Counted from the stretch's first letter, positions 50,616 through 60,103 are shown. The stretch: DNA of 64,000 nt from Acidimicrobiia bacterium UBA4744 (GCA_002403855.1 DHIO01000050.1:2992-66991); one strand, 5' to 3'. Notes: generated by a model not told the origin, from the sequence alone. Numbers and translations: made by a program.

Positions 50616-51584
50616 CTAACCACTGATGACGTTGAGTCCGCCTCCCAGCTCGAGCCAATCGGCGATCAGGCCGTCGATCGTTCCGTCGGCCCACAGCGAG
50701 TTGATGGCCTCGTTCACGCACTCGACGAGAGGGTTGCCTTCTGCAAACAACAGGCCGTATTCGTCGGGTTCCGCCGCGGCCGCCTCGAACTTCCCGGCGA
50801 TCACGGAACCCTCTACCTGCGCTGCGGTTACGAAGTAGGCGGTGGGCAGATCGACCACCAGGCCCTCGATCTGACCGGCGTTCATTGCAGAAACGACGTC
50901 GAAGTTCTCGTCGTACACGTTCGGCGGAGTGTCGGGTTGAATCACCATCTCCACGAAGTCGACGCTGGTGGTGCCGATGGCTGCACCCAGTTTGGCCGCC
51001 TTGAGATCCTCCACGGTGGAGGCCTCTGTGTACGGCGACCCCTCCAGCACGACGAGCGCCTGGGTGGTCACGTAGTACGGGACACTGAAGTCGACGACCT
51101 CGTCACGGGTGGCCGTGATCGAGTACTGCTGCATATTGAAATCCCAGTCTTTGGGACCAGGGCCGATCGCCTCGTCGAACCCCGTGCGCGCCCACTCCAC
51201 CTGGTCGTCGGAGAAGCCCAGATAGCGGGCGATCTCGTAGGCCAGGGCGCCTTCGAATCCGGTCTGGGACGTCGGGTCGTCGAAGAAATCCCCCTCGAGC
51301 GTCCCCACCCACGGCGGGAAGGCCGTCTCGCCGGTGGCGATCGTGAGCGTTCCCGGGGTCACCAGGTTGAGGTTCTCGACGGTGCAAGCGGCAAGCTCGG
51401 TGGTCGATGTGGCAGCTTCCGTGGTGGTCGTCGTCTCGGCTGCCGTCGTTGTGGTGGCTTCGGTAGTGGTTGTCTCGGCTGCCGTTGTTGTGGTTTCCGC
51501 GTCGTCGGCGCAGGCCGCGGCCAGCATCGCCAAGGCGGTCACGATCGCGAGCAGCTTGCCCAGTTGGCTCCGGCGTATGCTCAT
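50616..51584 (-). CDS. Polar amino acid ABC transporter substrate-binding lipoprotein
   Basis: A 322-residue SBP_bac_3 protein. GGAGGG precedes ATG 51584. Signal peptide with lipobox LAAAC, then a Thr/Glu/Ala linker of about 40 residues, then GTLTIATGETAFPPWVG...GFEGALAYEIARYLGF, with the cationic/polar amino-acid binding-protein folds. The specificity is unknown. A -10-like TAAGCT lies on the minus strand at 51613-51618. It is the first gene of the three-gene importer operon. Confidence 0.93.
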   Translation of the reverse strand: MSIRRSQLGKLLAIVTALAMLAAACADDAETTTTAAETTTTEATTTTAAETTTTTEAATSTTELAACTVENLNLVTPGTLTIATGETAFPPWVGTLEGDFFDDPTSQTGFEGALAYEIARYLGFSDDQVEWARTGFDEAIGPGPKDWDFNMQQYSITATRDEVVDFSVPYYVTTQALVVLEGSPYTEASTVEDLKAAKLGAAIGTTSVDFVEMVIQPDTPPNVYDENFDVVSAMNAGQIEGLVVDLPTAYFVTAAQVEGSVIAGKFEAAAAEPDEYGLLFAEGNPLVECVNEAINSLWADGTIDGLIADWLELGGGLNVISG

Positions 51585-51791
51585 TTGCCCTCCAAGTGGC
51601 TCGACGGTCGCGAGCTTAGCCCGGTGCGCCAACGGAGGTCTAAGGAATGAAAGCCAGGGCCTTCTCGAGTTCGATCGAATCGACATCTCGGACAGAGTTG
51701 TGTCCTGGTCGCCTCTTCCTCAGCATCCCAGGAGATCTTCAGAACAGCATGAGACATACATGAAGACTCGGTGAGATCGTCCCCGGAAGCG

Positions 51792-52577
51792 TCAGACCGG
51801 TGGGGACGCGTCGGCCAGGACGACTTCACCGACATGCTCCTCGAGGACGGTCTGAGCCTCGTGCGGCAGCGCCGTATCCGTGATCACCGCATCGGCCTCT
51901 TCGAGGCGGGCAATGGAGCTGATTCCCACCATGCCCCACTTGGAGTGATCGGCGACCACCACCAGTTGGTTTCCGGCAGCAATCAGGGCCCGGTCGGTCT
52001 CGGCCTCCAGGAGATTGGGAGTGGTGAACCCGGACTTGGCATCCATGCCGTGCACGCCCATGAAGACCAAATCCAGATGGGTGGCCTGCAGGGCCGATAC
52101 TGCGAACGGACCCACCAGGGCATCGGACGGGGTGAGCATCCCCCCGGTGAGCACAACGGTACGGTTCCCGCCGGGCGCCCGGTGGAGGAGCTCGGCAACC
52201 CGAACCGAGTTGGTGACGACGGTAAGGCCGGGTACGTCAATGAGGTTGTGAGCGACGGCGAAGGTGGTCGTTCCTGCGCTCATGCCGATGGCGCTCCCCG
52301 GGCGTACCATTGCCGCGGCAAGCGCCGCGATCGCTTCCTTCTCCGCCTGCAGCCGAGTCGACTTGTCGGCAAAGCTCGGCTCATGCGAGGTGCCGTTGCG
52401 AACGGCTGTGGCACCGCCGTGCACCCTCTCCAGCAGACCCCGTTCCTCCAGGACTTCGAGATCTCGCCGGATCGTCATGTCCGACACGTTGAGTTCACCC
52501 ACGAGATCTGACACTCGGACCCCGCCCGTACGACGAATCATCGACAGTATGTAGGCCTGGCGTTGCAACTGCAGCAC
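51792..52577 (-). CDS. DeoR-family transcriptional regulator
   Basis: A 261-residue sugar-response regulator: N-terminal winged HTH (RQAYILSMIRRTGGVRVSDLVGELNVSDMTIRRDLEVLEERGLLERVHGGA) and a C-terminal DeoR sugar-phosphate sensor domain (AMVRPGSAIGMSAGTTTFAVA...). GTG 52577 is the likely start, without an obvious ribosome-binding site. It is divergent from the sugar importer and probably represses it, with a phosphorylated sugar as inducer. Confidence 0.88.
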   Translation of the reverse strand: MLQLQRQAYILSMIRRTGGVRVSDLVGELNVSDMTIRRDLEVLEERGLLERVHGGATAVRNGTSHEPSFADKSTRLQAEKEAIAALAAAMVRPGSAIGMSAGTTTFAVAHNLIDVPGLTVVTNSVRVAELLHRAPGGNRTVVLTGGMLTPSDALVGPFAVSALQATHLDLVFMGVHGMDAKSGFTTPNLLEAETDRALIAAGNQLVVVADHSKWGMVGISSIARLEEADAVITDTALPHEAQTVLEEHVGEVVLADASPPV

Positions 52578-52901
52578 TTTGTCTGTCTCTCTCTGTCCGG
52601 CGACCCCGATGTGGTGGATGGTCCCATGCACCGGATGGCCCGCCGCTTGGTGCCTTTCGCCCCTAGTTTCGGGTACCGGCGCCTCGCACAATGTCTCAGA
52701 TGAGTCCAGCCTGACCGTCTGCCGTGCAGAAGTCAACATTTCCCAACAGAGACGGCAGAAAGGAACATCGCCGACAATGCATATTCCGCCTGTTAGAAGG
52801 GAGGTTTTGATTTTGAGGCGGCATCCGGCTGGAATAGACTCGCCCCTGTTGGTTTGTGTTCGGAAAGTCCGACCGCCCCAGATCAAAGGAGGAAGGGACA
52901 C
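52578..52901. promoter_or_regulatory. Divergent regulatory region between deoR-type gene and sugar ABC operon
   Basis: This 324-base gap codes for no recognised protein. For the plus-strand importer, TTGAGG (52813-52818) and TAGACT (52835-52840), 16 bases apart, form a candidate promoter; AAAGGAGG (52886-52893) is a strong ribosome-binding site for ATG 52902. Inverted repeats TCTGC-CGT-GCAGA (52718-52730) and CTGCCGT (52720-52726)...ACGGCAG (52752-52758) are possible operators for the adjacent regulator. Confidence 0.5.
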
Positions 52902-54254
52902 ATGACTCCGGAGAAACCCAGATCCCCGCTACTCAAGGGACTTCCGCACGTCACCAGACGCCAGGTGTTGAAGGGAGCCGGCGCTGCGGCCGGTCTGGCG
53001 GCCTTCCCCACGCTGCTGGCTGCCTGCGGCGATGATGAAGGTGCGACCACTACCGCAGCTGGTGGTGGCGGCGCGCCGAGCGGCACCCTGACCATCGGCT
53101 CCAACGCGTCTGACGAGCTGACCAAGAATGCCTACGGCGAAGCCTTCACCAAGTTCTCCGAAAAGACCGGGGTTGAACTCGCCATCAACACCGTCGACCA
53201 CAACACGTTCCAGCAACAGATCAACACGTATCTGCAGGGCCAACCCGACGATGCCTTCACATGGTTCGCCGGGTTTCGGATGAGGTTTTTTGCCGAGAAG
53301 GGTTTGGCGACGCCGTTCTCCGACGTCTGGAACGACAGTCTGAACGCCAATTACTCGGAAGCCTTCAAGCTGGCCTCGACCGGAAACGACGGAGAGCAGT
53401 ACTTCGTACCGTTCATCTTCTATCCGTGGGCGATCTTCTACCGCAAGAGCGTCTTCGCCGACAAGGGGTATAGCCCCCCCACGACGCTGGACGAGTTGAA
53501 GGAACTGGCCGCGGCGATGGAAGCCGACGGGATGGTTCCGTTCGCGTTCGGGAACGACGGCGGCTGGCCGGCCATGGGCACCTTCGACTACCTGAACCTG
53601 CGCACGAACGGTTACCAGTTCCATGTGGACCTGATGGCCGGGCTCAAGTCCTGGGAGAGCGATGAGGTCAAGCAGGTCTTCGCCACCTATGCCGAGTTGC
53701 TGCCTTACCACCAACCCGGGGCACTGGGCCGGACCTGGCAGGACGCAACGATCAGTATGGCCAACGGTACCGCCGGCATGCACTTGCTGGGCATGTTCCT
53801 CGGCGACGCTCTCATCGACCTTCCGGAGGAACGGGAAGACCTCGACTTCTTCGCCTTCCCGGAGATCAACCCGGATTACGGCCGGGAGTCGGTAGAAGCC
53901 CCGATCGACGGCTTCATGATCTCCAAGGAGCCCAAGAACATCGACGCCGCAAAGGCGCTGATGGCCTTCATGGGTACGGGTGAAGCTCAGGACTACTACA
54001 CGGCCGTCAATCCGAACTGGCTGGCGACGGCCAACGACGCCACCACGTCCGGGTACACGCCGCTGCAGAACAAGGCGCTGGAGCTGATCGGCTCGGCCGC
54101 CAACATCGCCCAATTCCTCGACCGCGACACCGACCCGGGGTTTGCGTCGGAGGTAGTGGGTGTGGCATTGACCGAGTTCATCAACGACCCGTCCAACGTC
54201 GATAGCATCCTCGCTTCGGTCGAGGAGCAGAAGGCCGGGTACTTCGACGTCTAG
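52902..54254 (+). CDS. Sugar ABC transporter substrate-binding lipoprotein
   Basis: A 450-residue SBP_bac_1 protein (MalE/UgpB type). A twin-arginine-like N-terminus (TRRQVLKGAGAAAGLAAFPTLLAAC) combines a Tat motif (RRQVL) with a lipobox, so export through Tat in folded form is possible. The solute-binding core includes NAYGEAFTKFSEKTGVELAINTVDHN and a later TSGYTPLQNKAL. It is the first gene of the importer; permeases follow directly. Confidence 0.92.
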   Translation: MTPEKPRSPLLKGLPHVTRRQVLKGAGAAAGLAAFPTLLAACGDDEGATTTAAGGGGAPSGTLTIGSNASDELTKNAYGEAFTKFSEKTGVELAINTVDHNTFQQQINTYLQGQPDDAFTWFAGFRMRFFAEKGLATPFSDVWNDSLNANYSEAFKLASTGNDGEQYFVPFIFYPWAIFYRKSVFADKGYSPPTTLDELKELAAAMEADGMVPFAFGNDGGWPAMGTFDYLNLRTNGYQFHVDLMAGLKSWESDEVKQVFATYAELLPYHQPGALGRTWQDATISMANGTAGMHLLGMFLGDALIDLPEEREDLDFFAFPEINPDYGRESVEAPIDGFMISKEPKNIDAAKALMAFMGTGEAQDYYTAVNPNWLATANDATTSGYTPLQNKALELIGSAANIAQFLDRDTDPGFASEVVGVALTEFINDPSNVDSILASVEEQKAGYFDV

Positions 54255-54266
54255 AGTTCGGGCAGC

Positions 54267-55223
54267 ATGAGCACAGAGGTTGAAATAGCCACAACGGAAG
54301 AGGTGAGGAGGCCGAAGGCGCGGAAGCGCTTCAGCCTCCTCACCCGCCGTGACGTGGGGATGCTGGTGCTGCTGCTCGGCCTGCCGGCGTTCATTCACAT
54401 TGTCTTTGTGTGGGTCCCGGCGATCCTCTCGGTGATTCTGTCGTTTGCCAGATGGGACGGAATCGGAGGGATCGAGACGATCAACTGGATCGGCACTCAG
54501 AATTACGTAGATATCGCCACCATCTACCCGCCGTTCTGGCCGGCCGTCACGCACAACCTGATCTGGCTCGGCGTCTTCATCTTGATCGCCACCCCGTTCG
54601 GGATGTTCCTCGCCGTGCAACTCGATAAGGAACTGAAGGGCTCACGGTTCTACCAGAACGCCCTCTACGTGCCGGTGGTGCTGTCGCTGGCGCTGGTCGG
54701 GTTCATCTGGCAGCTGATCTACGCCCCCGAGCAGGGTCTGATCAACAACATTCTGGGACGAACCGATCCCGACAATCTGATCGATTGGTTGGGCAATCCG
54801 AGCATCAACCTGTGGATGGTGCTCATCGCCGCCAGCTGGCGGCACGTCGGCTACATCATGATCCTCTACCTGGCCGGTTTGAAGAGCGTCGACCCGGCCC
54901 TCAAGGAGGCCGCGGCGATAGACGGGGCAACCAGCCGCCAGACCTTCTTCCACGTAGTGTTTCCGGTGTTGAAGCCCATCAACATCGTGATCCTGGTGAT
55001 CACCATCATCGAATCGTTGCGGGCCTTCGACATCGTCTACGTGATCAACAAAGGGCGCAATGGTCTGGAACTGCTGTCGGTGGCGGTCACCAACAACATC
55101 ATCGGTGAGGCCAGCCGCATCGGATTCGGCTCGGCGCTGGCCGTGGTGCTACTGGTGATCTCTCTCGGAGTGATCATTCCGTATCTGTACCGGACCTTCC
55201 GAGCCGAGGAGAAACCCGCATGA
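54267..55223 (+). CDS. Sugar ABC transporter permease, MalF type
   Basis: A 318-residue membrane protein with six helices. The EAA loop SVDPALKEAAAIDGATSRQTFFHVVFP matches sugar permeases. It is 12 bases after the binding-protein stop, and its stop overlaps the next ATG (ATGA). Confidence 0.93.
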   Translation: MSTEVEIATTEEVRRPKARKRFSLLTRRDVGMLVLLLGLPAFIHIVFVWVPAILSVILSFARWDGIGGIETINWIGTQNYVDIATIYPPFWPAVTHNLIWLGVFILIATPFGMFLAVQLDKELKGSRFYQNALYVPVVLSLALVGFIWQLIYAPEQGLINNILGRTDPDNLIDWLGNPSINLWMVLIAASWRHVGYIMILYLAGLKSVDPALKEAAAIDGATSRQTFFHVVFPVLKPINIVILVITIIESLRAFDIVYVINKGRNGLELLSVAVTNNIIGEASRIGFGSALAVVLLVISLGVIIPYLYRTFRAEEKPA

Positions 55224-56134
55224 CGGCGGTCGGCGAGACCCGCGACGTGGCTGCCAACAAGGCAGGCACCGGACAAGTCCGGTCCAAGTGGCGAACCCGT
55301 GGGTTGCAGCTGTTTCTGCTGGTGACGGCCCTGGTGTGGCTCACGCCTCTGATCTGGGCCTTCTACACGTCGTTGCGTCCGTATGCTTCAACGGCCGTTG
55401 AGGGATACGTCTCCATCGGCGGCGAGTACAACTTCGACAACTACCTCAGCGCCTGGGAAGACGGCGAGATGTGGAAGTTCTTCGTCAACACGCTGATCAT
55501 CACGGTGCCGGCGGTGATCCTGACGTTGTGGCTGGCCTCGATGGCCGCCTTCGCCCTGTCCCGGTTCAGCTTCCGCTTCAACCTGATTCTGCTGATGCTG
55601 TTCACCGCCGGCAACCTGCTGCCCCAGCAGGTCATCATCACGCCGCTCTACCGGATGTTTCTGTCGATTCCGCTACCGGACTGGCTGGCCGGCAGCGGAG
55701 TCATGTTCGACAGCGCCTTCGGGATCGTCACCATTCACGTGGCTTTCCAGATGGGATTCTGCACGTTCGTCCTCAGCAACTACATGAAGGCGCTTCCACC
55801 CGACCTCAACGAGGCCGCCTTCGTGGACGGCGCCTCGGTCTGGCGCCAGTACTGGTCGGTGATTCTTCCACTGTCTCGACCCCCTCTGGCGGCGCTGGCC
55901 ACGCTGCAGTTCACCTGGATCTACAACGACTTCTTCTGGGCGCTGGTGCTGATGACCACGGGAGCCAAACGCCCGATCACTTCAGCCCTGCAGAACCTCA
56001 GCGGGACGTTCTTCACCGACAACAACCTGATCGCGGCCGGATCACTGCTGGCGGCCGTCCCCACGCTCATCGTGTTCATCATCCTCCAGCGGCAATTCGT
56101 TGCCGGATTGACCCTGGGGTCGACGAAGGGGTAA
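55220..56134 (+). CDS. Sugar ABC transporter permease, MalG type
   Basis: A 304-residue membrane protein with the EAA loop LPPDLNEAAFVDGASVWRQYWSVILP typical of MalG/UgpE permeases. It completes the channel with the preceding gene. No ATP-binding gene of the MsmK/MalK type follows; such importers often share an ATPase encoded elsewhere. The stop is followed at once by a heptamer repeat. Confidence 0.93.
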   Translation: MTAVGETRDVAANKAGTGQVRSKWRTRGLQLFLLVTALVWLTPLIWAFYTSLRPYASTAVEGYVSIGGEYNFDNYLSAWEDGEMWKFFVNTLIITVPAVILTLWLASMAAFALSRFSFRFNLILLMLFTAGNLLPQQVIITPLYRMFLSIPLPDWLAGSGVMFDSAFGIVTIHVAFQMGFCTFVLSNYMKALPPDLNEAAFVDGASVWRQYWSVILPLSRPPLAALATLQFTWIYNDFFWALVLMTTGAKRPITSALQNLSGTFFTDNNLIAAGSLLAAVPTLIVFIILQRQFVAGLTLGSTKG

Positions 56135-56137
56135 GAG

Positions 56138-56199
56138 GGTTTCAGGTTTCAGGTTTCAGGTTTCAGGTCTCAGGTTCGGGTTTCAGGTTCCGGGTTCCA
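56138..56199. repeat. Heptamer minisatellite (GGTTTCA)n at the 3' end of the GH97 gene
   Basis: Four perfect GGTTTCA units (56138-56165) are followed by degenerate copies GGTCTCA, GGTTCG, GGTTTCA, GGTTCCG and GGTTCCA, to about 56199. The array fills the gap between the MalG-type and GH97 genes and runs into the GH97 coding end. The stop codon of GH97 (TCA at 56183-56185 on the plus strand, TGA in the gene) lies inside a unit. Confidence 0.85.
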
Positions 56200-58063
56200 G
56201 GCGCGCGAGGAAGCCGCCGGCCGGTTGCATCACCAACCGGAACCGATCGGATGGCCGGACCGATCCGGTCTTGGAACGCCAAGCGCCATCGTCTGCATCG
56301 GTGACGACCAGGCTCGGAGCGGCTGAGGTCAAGAAACCCAGCGGGAGTTCCAGATGCCTGGCCTCCTGGGTGCCGTTGATTCCGGCCAGATACCACGTGG
56401 ACCCCGTCCGGCGGGCCAGAACGACGAACTCGCCGGGGAAGCCGTCGACAAACAGGGTTTCGTCCCAGGCAGCCGGTATGTCCCGAAGCAGTTCACGCAC
56501 AAAAGGAGGGCTGGACTGATAGGACGCGACGCCGTCGGCGTAGTGAAGCAAACCGGACTCAAAGAGCACCGCCAGCGCCAGTTCATGGCCGTTGGTGGTT
56601 TGGTGGGGGAAAAGGAAGTCACCGAACGTGACCGGGGTGTAGTCCATCGGGCCGACCACGTTGCGAGTGAAAGGCAGAATCGTGTTGTTCCAGACGGCGG
56701 TTTCTGGGAAGTGTTCGTCGAAACCGTACTGTTCGGCCCCTCGCACTGCTTCCATAGTCATGAGGTTCGGCCAGGTCCGGCGCCAGCCTCGCGGAACCGT
56801 ACAGCCGTGCAGATTGACCATGAGCCGGTGCTCGGCGGCGTCGGCGAGGATCTCCCAGTAGAGCTTGATCCCCGTTTGCTTGTCGCTGTGGAAGAAGTCC
56901 ACCTTGATGCCGGCGACCCCCCAGTCGGCCAGTTTGGCGAACTCGGTCCGCCGGGCTTCGGGGTCGTACATGCGGTCGCGGGGCTGTTCCATCACCTCGT
57001 TGTGGGGCCCGCCGGAGTTGTACCAGAGCCATACCCCGACCCCCTTCTCCCGGGCCCTTTGGATGAACTGCTCGATCTCCGCATCTGAGTGCACGTCCCA
57101 ATGGGCGTCGAGGAGCGTGTACTCCCATCCCAGTTCTGCTGCCAAGTCGACAAAGGGCTCGACCAGGCTGAGATCTTGGGGACTGGATCGATCGGACCAC
57201 CAACTCCACGACACCCTCCCCGGCTTGATCCACGATGTGTCAACGATCGCGCTGTCGCGGCTGAGGTGGGTGATCAGGCCGGTTTCGACGATGGTCGCCG
57301 GAGAGTCGCCAACGATGATGACCCGCCACGGAGTCTGCCACGGCAGGGTGCTCTGCGGTTCGACTTCGCCAATCCCCAAACCCTCGCCGGGATGGGGCGG
57401 CACCAGGCCGTACTCACGGCCGATGGGCGCGGCGCTCAGGTGAGCACCGAAGTAATCGGGGGACAGGTCTGCTTCGGCTAGGAGGACCCACACTTCACCC
57501 GTCTTGAACAAGGCCGGCATGTTCCACGACGCCATCCCGGTGGCAGTGCCGATCGCCACACCGTTCTGATAGGCAGCCTCATACGCGGGCGTCGCCCAGC
57601 CGGGCAGATCGTGCTCTTGGATCCAAGCTTGCCCCTCATCTGCGAAGTTGAAGGAGGTGAGTTCGTCGTTGATGGTGTGGAAGGTGTCGTCTCGATTCGG
57701 GAACCGGTATCGGAATGCGATGCCGTCGTCGTAGGCGCGCAGCACGATCTCGACCGGTTCTCCGTTGGGCGAGGTGCACTCGAGGACCAGTTGCCTACCT
57801 TGGGCGGTCATGGCCCGCCGTTTTCCGTAGATGAGGAGGTAGTGATCGTCGACGGTCACGGGGGCGGACGGGGGGGCGACGGTGAGCTGCGAGAAGTCGT
57901 GATCCGACCGGCGCAGGCCAAGCCGCGAGGATTCCAAAACCGGCCGGCCATCGTAAACAACCCGGTAGTTGAGTCGGCCTGGAACGTCAAACGAGGTGGC
58001 ATCCGTGGTGACCTCCACAGTCAGGCCACCGCTCCTGCTCGTCAGCTGCAGCGTTGCACTCAA
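56183..58063 (-). CDS. Glycoside hydrolase family 97 (alpha-glucosidase/alpha-galactosidase)
   Basis: A 626-residue enzyme with the GH97 plan: N-terminal beta-sandwich (SATLQLTSRSGGLTVEVTTD...), TIM barrel with GRVSWSWWSDRSSPQDLS, TLLDAHWDVHSD, AGIKVDFFHSDKQ, MVNLHGCTVPRGWRRTWPNLMTMEAVRGAEQ, and a C-terminal beta domain. The Asp of KVDFF and the Glu of MEAVRG are in the catalytic region; retaining and inverting GH97 enzymes differ here and I cannot assign the mechanism with certainty. TTG 58063, seven bases after AGGGA, is the chosen start; no signal peptide is seen, so it may act on imported oligosaccharides. Confidence 0.88.
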   Translation of the reverse strand: MSATLQLTSRSGGLTVEVTTDATSFDVPGRLNYRVVYDGRPVLESSRLGLRRSDHDFSQLTVAPPSAPVTVDDHYLLIYGKRRAMTAQGRQLVLECTSPNGEPVEIVLRAYDDGIAFRYRFPNRDDTFHTINDELTSFNFADEGQAWIQEHDLPGWATPAYEAAYQNGVAIGTATGMASWNMPALFKTGEVWVLLAEADLSPDYFGAHLSAAPIGREYGLVPPHPGEGLGIGEVEPQSTLPWQTPWRVIIVGDSPATIVETGLITHLSRDSAIVDTSWIKPGRVSWSWWSDRSSPQDLSLVEPFVDLAAELGWEYTLLDAHWDVHSDAEIEQFIQRAREKGVGVWLWYNSGGPHNEVMEQPRDRMYDPEARRTEFAKLADWGVAGIKVDFFHSDKQTGIKLYWEILADAAEHRLMVNLHGCTVPRGWRRTWPNLMTMEAVRGAEQYGFDEHFPETAVWNNTILPFTRNVVGPMDYTPVTFGDFLFPHQTTNGHELALAVLFESGLLHYADGVASYQSSPPFVRELLRDIPAAWDETLFVDGFPGEFVVLARRTGSTWYLAGINGTQEARHLELPLGFLTSAAPSLVVTDADDGAWRSKTGSVRPSDRFRLVMQPAGGFLARLEPGT

Positions 58064-58205
58064 AATGGCTTCCCTGTCGAAAGGCGGATCGTAGCGCTCG
58101 CGCTGCGACGCCCCGTCGGTAAATCGCCGGGGAGAGTAAGCTCGCTCACCCGGATTCTGCAGCGTGAGCGGGAGCCCGGATTCGGATGGTGAGAGAGGAA
58201 CCAGG

Positions 58206-59216
58206 ATGACCGGACCCATTGTGCGCGTCGAGAACGTCGTCAAGACGTTCGGGGAGACCGTGCGCGCTCTCGACGGCGTCAGCCTCGAATTCGAACCAGG
58301 CATTGTCTATGGGTTGCTCGGGCCCAACGGGGCGGGAAAGACGACCTTGATTCGAGTTCTTACGACTCTGTTGAAGGCCGACTCCGGATATGCCGAAGTT
58401 GCCGGTGTCGACGTGCGTGCCGATCCGGTGGCCGCCCGTACCCATATCGGCCTGGCCGGCCAGTTCGCGGCTGTCGACGATTACCTGACCGGCCGGGAGA
58501 ACGTAGAGATGGTCGGTCGCCTCTACAACCTTTCGGCGGAGGAAGCGAAGCGGCGAGCCGGAGAGTTGTTGGAGCGGATTCATCTCGACGATGCCGCCGA
58601 CCGGACCGTCCGAACATACTCCGGCGGAATGCGACGCCGCCTCGACCTGGCCGCCTCGCTGGTCGGCCGACCGCAGGTCCTCTTCCTCGACGAGCCGACC
58701 ACCGGCATAGATCCCCAGAGCCGTTTGGACCTCTGGGAACTCATCCGGGATCTGATTGCGACCGGCACGACCGTCCTGCTCACCACGCAGTATCTCGATG
58801 AAGCCGATCAGCTGGCCAATCAGATCGGGGTGATCGACCGGGGCAAGCTCATCGCGCAGGGTACCGGGGACGGGTTGAAGGACAGGATGGGCGGATCGGT
58901 GATCGAATTGCACGTCGCCGACGACGAGAGAGACCGGACTCTTGAAGCTCTTCGAGCCATCTCCCACGAAGCCAGTTTCGAGACGGCCCGCAAGAGCATA
59001 CGGCTTCCCGCTCCGGACGGATCACTGACGCTGCTGGCCGTAGTTCGGCGCCTGGACGAGAGTGGAATCACAGCTCAAGACGTGGCATTGCACAAACCGA
59101 CTCTCGACGACGTGTTCTTGACCTTGACAGGGCGGGGCGCTGCCGAAGCGGAGGCCGAACGGGAGTCGACCAAACAACCGGGACGGCGGGGACGGCGGGA
59201 AAGGAGCGCAGTCTGA
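58206..59216 (+). CDS. ABC-2-type exporter ATP-binding protein (DrrA-like)
   Basis: A 336-residue ATPase. Walker A GPNGAGKTTLI, signature YSGGMRRRLD, Walker B VLFLDEPTTGID and the switch motif (TTQYLDEADQL, in which Gln replaces the usual His) fit the daunorubicin-resistance DrrA family, which often has this variation. A ~100-residue C-terminal domain follows. ATG 58206 lies after GAGAGAGGAAC. It is divergent from GH97 and couples to the permease by TGATG. Confidence 0.92.
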   Translation: MTGPIVRVENVVKTFGETVRALDGVSLEFEPGIVYGLLGPNGAGKTTLIRVLTTLLKADSGYAEVAGVDVRADPVAARTHIGLAGQFAAVDDYLTGRENVEMVGRLYNLSAEEAKRRAGELLERIHLDDAADRTVRTYSGGMRRRLDLAASLVGRPQVLFLDEPTTGIDPQSRLDLWELIRDLIATGTTVLLTTQYLDEADQLANQIGVIDRGKLIAQGTGDGLKDRMGGSVIELHVADDERDRTLEALRAISHEASFETARKSIRLPAPDGSLTLLAVVRRLDESGITAQDVALHKPTLDDVFLTLTGRGAAEAEAERESTKQPGRRGRRERSAV

Positions 59217-60103
59217 TGGCGACCGCGACGGAAGCTGCTCGTCCTTCACGGATCAGCCCCGCTCACACCATCAAAGACATTGCAGTCATCACGAAGCGGA
59301 ACCTGCTGCGGAACATCCGCCTGCCCCAGCTTCTGATCTTCGCAACGGTTCAGCCGGTGATGTTCCTCCTTCTCTTCAACTACGTGTTCGGAGGTGCGAT
59401 CGGCGGAGCGATTCCCCCCATTGCCCAAGGCGAATACATCAACTGGTTGTTGCCGGGTCTGCTGATCCAGGTGGCGGCATTCGGGGCCGGACAAACCGCG
59501 CTCGGTCTCACAGAGGATCTTTCCAAGGGAGTGATCGATCGGTTCCGGTCGCTGCCCATGGCTCGGTCCGCCGTGCTGGCGGGACGGACGCTATCGGATG
59601 TCATTCGGAATGGGTTCGTAATCGGGCTGATGGTGGTGATGGGATTCCTGATGGGCTTCCGCTATCAGACCAATTTCCTTTCTTTCGTCGCCGGTCTGGC
59701 CGTGGCGATGGTGTTTTCGTATTCGCTCTCGTGGATCATGGCTACCATCGGACTGGCGGTGAAGAACCCCGAGGCGGCCCAATCCGCCGTCTTTCTCCCT
59801 GTGTTCCCACTCGTGTTCGCCAGTTCGGTGTTCGTTCCCACCCAGACGATGCCGGCTTGGCTGCAGACCTTTGCCGAGAACCAACCGATCACGGTTACCG
59901 TCAACGCCCTGCGGGGTCTGATGCTGGGGCGTGAGGCGCTCATCGACTACCAGCCGGGGATGACCGCCAATCAGATTACCCAGGCGGTTGCCGAAGCCCC
60001 AACGGTCGAGGGTCAGGTGCTGCAGTCGCTGGGCTGGGCGGTGGCCATCATGATTGTCTTCGTACCGCTGGCCATCAGGGTCTATCGCAAAACGGTGAGC
60101 TGA
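59216..60103 (+). CDS. ABC-2-type exporter permease (DrrB-like)
   Basis: A 295-residue membrane protein with six helices. TVQPVMFLLLFNYVFGGAI, the DrrB-type DLSKGVIDRFRSLPMARSAVLAGR and FVPTQTMPAWLQTFAENQPIT are characteristic of ABC2_membrane drug/lipid exporters. Its ATG overlaps the ATPase stop by one base. The exported substrate is unknown. Confidence 0.92.
   Translation: MATATEAARPSRISPAHTIKDIAVITKRNLLRNIRLPQLLIFATVQPVMFLLLFNYVFGGAIGGAIPPIAQGEYINWLLPGLLIQVAAFGAGQTALGLTEDLSKGVIDRFRSLPMARSAVLAGRTLSDVIRNGFVIGLMVVMGFLMGFRYQTNFLSFVAGLAVAMVFSYSLSWIMATIGLAVKNPEAAQSAVFLPVFPLVFASSVFVPTQTMPAWLQTFAENQPITVTVNALRGLMLGREALIDYQPGMTANQITQAVAEAPTVEGQVLQSLGWAVAIMIVFVPLAIRVYRKTVS

Noticed and set aside
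52929..54620. 563-codon minus-strand open frame opposite the sugar-binding and permease genes
   Set aside because: Spans two well-supported plus-strand genes and has no domain or start signal.
56138..56199. CRISPR array
   Set aside because: The repeats are contiguous heptamers without spacers.
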